Source of the DNA: Taibaiella soli
GTDB taxonomy: Bacteria; Bacteroidota; Bacteroidia; Chitinophagales; Chitinophagaceae
Direction: 5' to 3'
Length of the DNA stretch: 64,000 nt
Assembly: GCF_003236175.1 (NCBI RefSeq)
Contig: NZ_QKTW01000003.1
Span: 106,158-170,157 of the forward strand
Below are positions 60,403 to 64,000 of this stretch, in pieces. The notes below the pieces were generated by a model, which saw nothing but the letters and a program-made list of their open reading frames with translations, did not search any database and was not told the origin of the DNA. The translations under genes and the position numbers were made by a program. Positions within the stretch are counted from its first letter, which is position 1, and every line of letters starts with the position of its first letter.

Positions 60403-61518
60403 CTAAGATCGTTTCCGGTAATTAATGACTGCCCAGCTGTTCAATACTAATGCAAATGCACAGATAGTGAGTAGTTGTGTTTTTATTTCTTTGAACCCGC
60501 TTCCTTTGAGTACTACCATACGCATCACATCAATCAGATAAGCTACCGGATTGAATTTGGCCACCGTCTGCGCCCAACCTGGCATGCTATCTATTGGCGT
60601 GAACAGACCGCTCATGAGATTGAAGATGAGAATAAAAAAGAATGCTACGGACATCGCTTGTTGTTGGTTGTTGCAATAGGTGGAGATTAGCAAACCAAAG
60701 CCCAGTAAGGCGATGAGATACACGGCTACGAATAAGTATAACGCTGGAATACTGCCCATCGGAAAAATTCCGTACGCTAATCTTGCGATAACGAATAAGC
60801 CGATTGTAAAAATGAACATGCCCAGAATCCAGAATGGGATAAGCTTTCCGATGATGAAATGATATTTTCGGATTGGCGAAACATTGATCTGCTCAATCGT
60901 TCCGATCTCCTTTTCAATTACAATATTCAGGGCACTCATTAATCCACCGACGAGCGTTACCAACAATGCAAGAATTCCCGGCACCATGTAATGCGTGTAT
61001 TCCATATGCACATTGTACCAATTGGATGAAGCGATGTCAATGCCTGGTGTGATCATGTTTGGTTGGGTCCATTTCATGCGTATTTCGCCGTTGAAATCTG
61101 CGATGATCCTGCCGAGGTAAGCGCCACCCAGTCCGGCTTTGATGCCATTGATCGCATCGACAGCAACAAAAACTTTTTGCGTATTTTCCCGAATCAGATC
61201 ACGTTCAAAACCTTGTGGTATTTCCAGGATCAGATCAGAAGCGTCTCCTTCAATCTGTTTCAGCGCTTCTTTGTAGGAATTGAAATTACCCGCCAGACGA
61301 AAATATCCTGATGCGGTGATTTTAGAAGTCAATTTGTGCGAATAATCAGAATGATCATGATCAACAACAGTCAGGTTAATGTTCTTCACCTCGTAATCTG
61401 CCGCCAGCGGCAATATGAGCAACTGCATGATTGGCGCCACAAATAATATTGGCAACAAAGCCTTGTTCCGGAATATTTGCCGGAATTCTTTTTGCAGTAA
61501 CAAGATTATCGTTCTCAT
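60403..61518 (-). CDS. ABC-2 type transporter permease (YbhR/YhhJ type)
   Basis: 371 residues. N-terminal cytoplasmic helix (LLQKEFRQIFRNKALLPILF), a large periplasmic part (about 45-165), then five or six membrane helices (from ~175). The phrase IEKEIGTIEQINVSPIRKYH is the conserved intracellular loop of this drug/lipid exporter family. It pairs with the permease at 61809 and the ATPase at 63042: together they fit a YbhFSR-like exporter. An HlyD-type adaptor, normally upstream, is expected to the right of the window. Confidence 0.93.
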   Translation of the reverse strand: MRTIILLLQKEFRQIFRNKALLPILFVAPIMQLLILPLAADYEVKNINLTVVDHDHSDYSHKLTSKITASGYFRLAGNFNSYKEALKQIEGDASDLILEIPQGFERDLIRENTQKVFVAVDAINGIKAGLGGAYLGRIIADFNGEIRMKWTQPNMITPGIDIASSNWYNVHMEYTHYMVPGILALLVTLVGGLMSALNIVIEKEIGTIEQINVSPIRKYHFIIGKLIPFWILGMFIFTIGLFVIARLAYGIFPMGSIPALYLFVAVYLIALLGFGLLISTYCNNQQQAMSVAFFFILIFNLMSGLFTPIDSMPGWAQTVAKFNPVAYLIDVMRMVVLKGSGFKEIKTQLLTICAFALVLNSWAVINYRKRS

Positions 61519-61595
61519 TAATTAAAGTTGACAGTTGACAATGGACAATTGACAGTTAATGTTTCGTTGTCTCACGAGTTGTTTTTTACACTTCG

Positions 61596-61740
61596 CGAAA
61601 TCAGTTTGCCACGTCGACCCCACAGCTTCGCTGCTTGGTCTCTCCTCGCAATGACCCGCGGCTTGGTACAAATGAGATGTATAAGCACTCAATGCGGTCA
61701 TCGCGAGGACGAGGCAGGAGGACGTGGCGATCTGATTTCG
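61596..61740. repeat. Inverted pair of the REP-like palindrome between the two permease genes
   Basis: 61596-61654 (CGAAATCAGTTTGCCACGTC ... CTCGCAATGACC) and 61697-61740 (GTCATCGCGAGGACGAGG ... GACGTGGCGATCTGATTTCG) are inverse copies of the element near 57.5 kb; they split an operon, with 290 bp between the permeases. Confidence 0.8.
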
Positions 61741-61808
61741 TGTTTTAATTTTCATTGCATTTGTTTTATTGCAGGTCGTATCAACTTGTCAACTTTCAAC
61801 ATATAAAC

Positions 61809-62915
61809 TTACTCGAGCCTTTTTTTAAATGATTTCAAACTGACGCCCAGCAAAACCACCGTCATCCCTATGAGCACTAGTGTTTCCTTCCAAATTGACT
61901 GAAAGCCCAAACCCTTTATCATGACCGATCTTGCGATGATGTAATACCATTTTGCGGGAATGATATTCGATATCCATTGAAAAACTTTTGGAAGGTTTTC
62001 AATCGGGAACATAAAACCGCTGAATAGAATTGTTGGCAGCATCATGCCCACCAGCGAAATCATCATCGCCGTTTGTTGCGAAGAAGTTTTGGTAGAGATT
62101 AATAAACCCACAGAAAGCGAGGTCATGATAAACAGCATGCTTTCACCGAGCAGCAGTAGTAAGTTTCCTTTGATTGGAAGGTCTAATAAAAACACACTCA
62201 GCAGAAGAATCGTAATCACATTTACAAAAGATAAAATGAGGTAAGGAATTGCTTTCGCAATGATTACCATAATCGGCTTGAACGGTGATACCAATAAGAC
62301 TTCCATGGTCCCTAATTCTTTTTCACGCACAATTGCTACAGAGGTCATCATAACACAAACCAACATTAATACGAGTGCCATTACACCCGGAACGAAGTTG
62401 GGAGCGCTTTTCAACTGCGGATTGTAAAGCATCGTCGTTTCCGCATTGATCTGATAAGGTACCTGACCATTTTGTGCCTGCTGTGTCTGGTAATCGTAAA
62501 TGATGGACGTCAGATAATTGGTAACTGTTGTTGCTGTATTTGGGTCAGAGGCATCGGCGATGATCTGTATCTGCGCTTTGTTGAGATGCGTTAATTCCGA
62601 GTAAAAATTAACAGGGAAAACCACTGCTGCTTTGATCTTTCCTTCTTTGAATGCCTGTTCTATTTTATGCGCATCGTCAAATGTTTTCTGTAGTTGAAAG
62701 TATTGACTAGCTGCAATCTTCTGTGTGATTTCCTGCGATGCAATATCCTTCGCGTTATCCACCACTACAATCTTTACATTCTTGATTTCATTGCTCAATG
62801 CAAATCCAAACAAAATGATCTGCGCCACCGGTAATCCAAACAGCATCAGCAACGTTTTCCGATCGCGGAATACGTGCGCAAATTCTTTTCGTATGAACGC
62901 TAATAATTGCCGCAT
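61809..62915 (-). CDS. ABC-2 type transporter permease (YbhS type)
   Basis: 368 residues from the ATG at 62915 (a TTG 12 bp earlier sits in a TTGACAATTG microrepeat). Same topology as the other permease: RQLLAFIRKEFAHVFRDRKT, a periplasmic domain, then membrane helices with VREKELGTMEVLLVSPFKPI as the conserved loop. The two are paralogues that probably form a heterodimer. Confidence 0.93.
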   Translation of the reverse strand: MRQLLAFIRKEFAHVFRDRKTLLMLFGLPVAQIILFGFALSNEIKNVKIVVVDNAKDIASQEITQKIAASQYFQLQKTFDDAHKIEQAFKEGKIKAAVVFPVNFYSELTHLNKAQIQIIADASDPNTATTVTNYLTSIIYDYQTQQAQNGQVPYQINAETTMLYNPQLKSAPNFVPGVMALVLMLVCVMMTSVAIVREKELGTMEVLLVSPFKPIMVIIAKAIPYLILSFVNVITILLLSVFLLDLPIKGNLLLLLGESMLFIMTSLSVGLLISTKTSSQQTAMMISLVGMMLPTILFSGFMFPIENLPKVFQWISNIIPAKWYYIIARSVMIKGLGFQSIWKETLVLIGMTVVLLGVSLKSFKKRLE

Positions 62916-63041
62916 TATAGTTGACAATTGACAGTTGACAATTGACAGTTGTGTTTTGGTCGATTCATTTGTTGTTCGATATTTTTTGTGATAATTACAT
63001 GAGTACTCGCGCAGAGACGCCCCTTCAGGGGATGGGGGTGT

Positions 63042-63785
63042 TTACTCCGCTCTCGTAGCCCCTCGTGCCAGTTCATAAAACACTTCGTCCATTGATGCCG
63101 CTTTGAATTGTTGTTTGAGATTTTCAGGAGTGTCCAGTGCTTTAATCACGCCATCAACCATAATCGAGATACGATCACAATATTCCGCTTCATCCATATA
63201 GTGCGTGGTTACAAAAACAGTAACGCCATTGTGTGCTGCTTCGTAAATCATGTCCCAGAATTGTCTACGCGTTACCGGGTCGACGCCACCGGTGGGTTCA
63301 TCCAGAAATACAATCGTTGGGTCATGAATGATTGCCACAGAAAAAGCGAGCTTTTGTTTCCACCCTAAAGGCAATGAACCAACCAGTTTTTTTGCTTCTT
63401 TCTCAAAGCCAAGTTTACGTACCACATCGTCGCCTTTCTCTTTGATCTGTTTGTTCGATAAACCATAAATGCCACCCCAGAATTTAATGTTTTCGAGCAC
63501 CGTCAAGTTTTCATACAAGGAAAACTTCTGACTCATATAACCAATGTTCTTTTTGATCTGCTCCGTTTGTTTGTACACATCAAACCCCGCAACAGTTGCG
63601 CTTCCGGAAGATGGGATGGACAAACCGCAGAGCATACGCATCGCTGTGGTCTTACCCGCTCCGTTCGCTCCAAGAAAACCAAATATTTCGCCCTTGTTTA
63701 CTTCAAACGTAATCTCGTTGGCCGCAATGAAATCGCCAAATCGTTTGGTAAGCTTGTCTGTACTAATAACCGTGTTCGAATTCAA
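63042..63785 (-). CDS. ABC transporter ATP-binding protein (YbhF-like, single domain)
   Basis: 247 residues. Walker A FLGANGAGKTTAMRML, signature LPLGWKQKLAFSVA (variant of LSGGQ), Walker B IVFLDEPTGGVDP and switch His in VTTHYMD. No ATG is available near the beginning: the first possible start is a TTG at 63785 directly after a stop codon, in a GACTTTTGAATTTTG microrepeat, and the first in-frame Met is near residue 50. It energises the two permeases downstream (126 bp gap). Confidence 0.92.
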   Translation of the reverse strand: MNSNTVISTDKLTKRFGDFIAANEITFEVNKGEIFGFLGANGAGKTTAMRMLCGLSIPSSGSATVAGFDVYKQTEQIKKNIGYMSQKFSLYENLTVLENIKFWGGIYGLSNKQIKEKGDDVVRKLGFEKEAKKLVGSLPLGWKQKLAFSVAIIHDPTIVFLDEPTGGVDPVTRRQFWDMIYEAAHNGVTVFVTTHYMDEAEYCDRISIMVDGVIKALDTPENLKQQFKAASMDEVFYELARGATRAE

Positions 63786-64000
63786 AAGTCAAAATTCAAA
63801 AGTCAAAAAATGTGGACTTCTTGCCCGCGTTTGTCATGTCGACGATAGGAGACATCCTGCATAATGTGATGCCAACACACTATGGTTCGACTACGCTCAC
63901 CATGACATCTGTACCTTGTTTGCTCACCAAGACATCTATACCTTGTTTGCTCGCCATGACATCTATATCTCGTTTGCTCACCAAGACATCTGTACTTTGT
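63786..64000. repeat. Repeat-rich right end of the window, with a 27-bp tandem repeat
   Basis: 63778-63808 is a GTCAAAATTCAAAAGTC microrepeat. From 63895 a 27-bp unit (GCTCACCATGACATCTGTAC + CTTGTTT) repeats at 63922, 63949 and 63976 and continues past the edge; units differ at a few sites. The tract begins in a sequence like the palindrome at 56952 (TGGTTCGACTACGCTCACCA). Confidence 0.85.

Overview
The window looks like a chromosomal segment of a Bacteroidota bacterium, most likely from the Chitinophagaceae / order Chitinophagales (an inference from gene content, not a database match). The reasons are: several secreted proteins end in a type IX secretion (T9SS) type A sorting domain; the recognisable promoters carry the Bacteroidota -7 box TAnnTTTG, usually seen here as TACCTTTG; genes lack Shine-Dalgarno sequences; and the gene set includes a LanB/C39-transporter peptide locus, a flexirubin-like fatty-acid-type cluster, two cytochrome oxidase subunit III genes followed by subunit IV, SCO and DUF420, and MdpB-type tail-collar proteins. 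No tRNA, rRNA, CRISPR array, insertion sequence or integrase was seen.

Layout. 1-5.6 kb (+): the 3' end of a lanthipeptide dehydratase (LanB), a C39-peptidase ABC exporter and an HlyD adaptor, that is, the modification and export end of a ribosomal-peptide locus whose precursor must lie to the left. 5.7-10.2 kb (+): acyl carrier protein, LPLAT acyltransferase, FabZ-like dehydratase, two unknown genes, hotdog thioesterase and ketosynthase, resembling part of a flexirubin / aryl-polyene pigment cluster. 10.26-11.14 kb: an unusual element with inverted-repeat arms, a 21-bp minisatellite that may encode a heptapeptide repeat, and a 43-residue membrane miniprotein. 11.4-20.8 kb (-): M20 amidohydrolase, SPOR protein, deoC, two related T9SS proteins, icd, a PhoB/PhoR-like pair and a coiled-coil membrane protein. 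20.8-23.9 kb: a DEDDy exonuclease, holA and ribF.

24-34 kb (+): a 1250-residue TPR/DUF3857/transglutaminase protein, then 1 kb without a protein gene that holds a strikingly purine-rich, T-poor tract closed by a strong terminator (candidate non-coding RNA), then three tandem tail-collar proteins, a formyltransferase-fold protein, a secreted fibre-like protein and a T9SS protein. 34.1-37.8 kb (-): a tight four-gene envelope operon of unknown function. 38.3-45.5 kb: outer-membrane barrels, kynU, a LemA-TPM-TPM operon, an HxlR regulator and a lipoprotein GDPD-like phosphodiesterase. 45.6-50.1 kb (+): ctaB, two COX III genes, COX IV, SCO, DUF420 and a CxxC miniprotein. 50.1-56.9 kb: adhesin-like DUF2807 lipoprotein, DUF2147, DHFR-like reductase, holB, a T9SS protein and a PSP1/RicT protein with a long Gln-rich tail. 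57-64 kb: a repeat-dense kilobase, hutU, ispF and an ABC-2 exporter (two permeases and an ATPase, -).

The best candidates for undescribed biology are the tail-collar / formyltransferase / fibre locus with its purine-rich leader region (28.1-34.0 kb), the four-gene envelope operon (34.1-37.8 kb), and the inverted-repeat element with the heptad minisatellite (10.26-11.14 kb). All functional links between genes are inferences from order and family knowledge; no similarity search was run.
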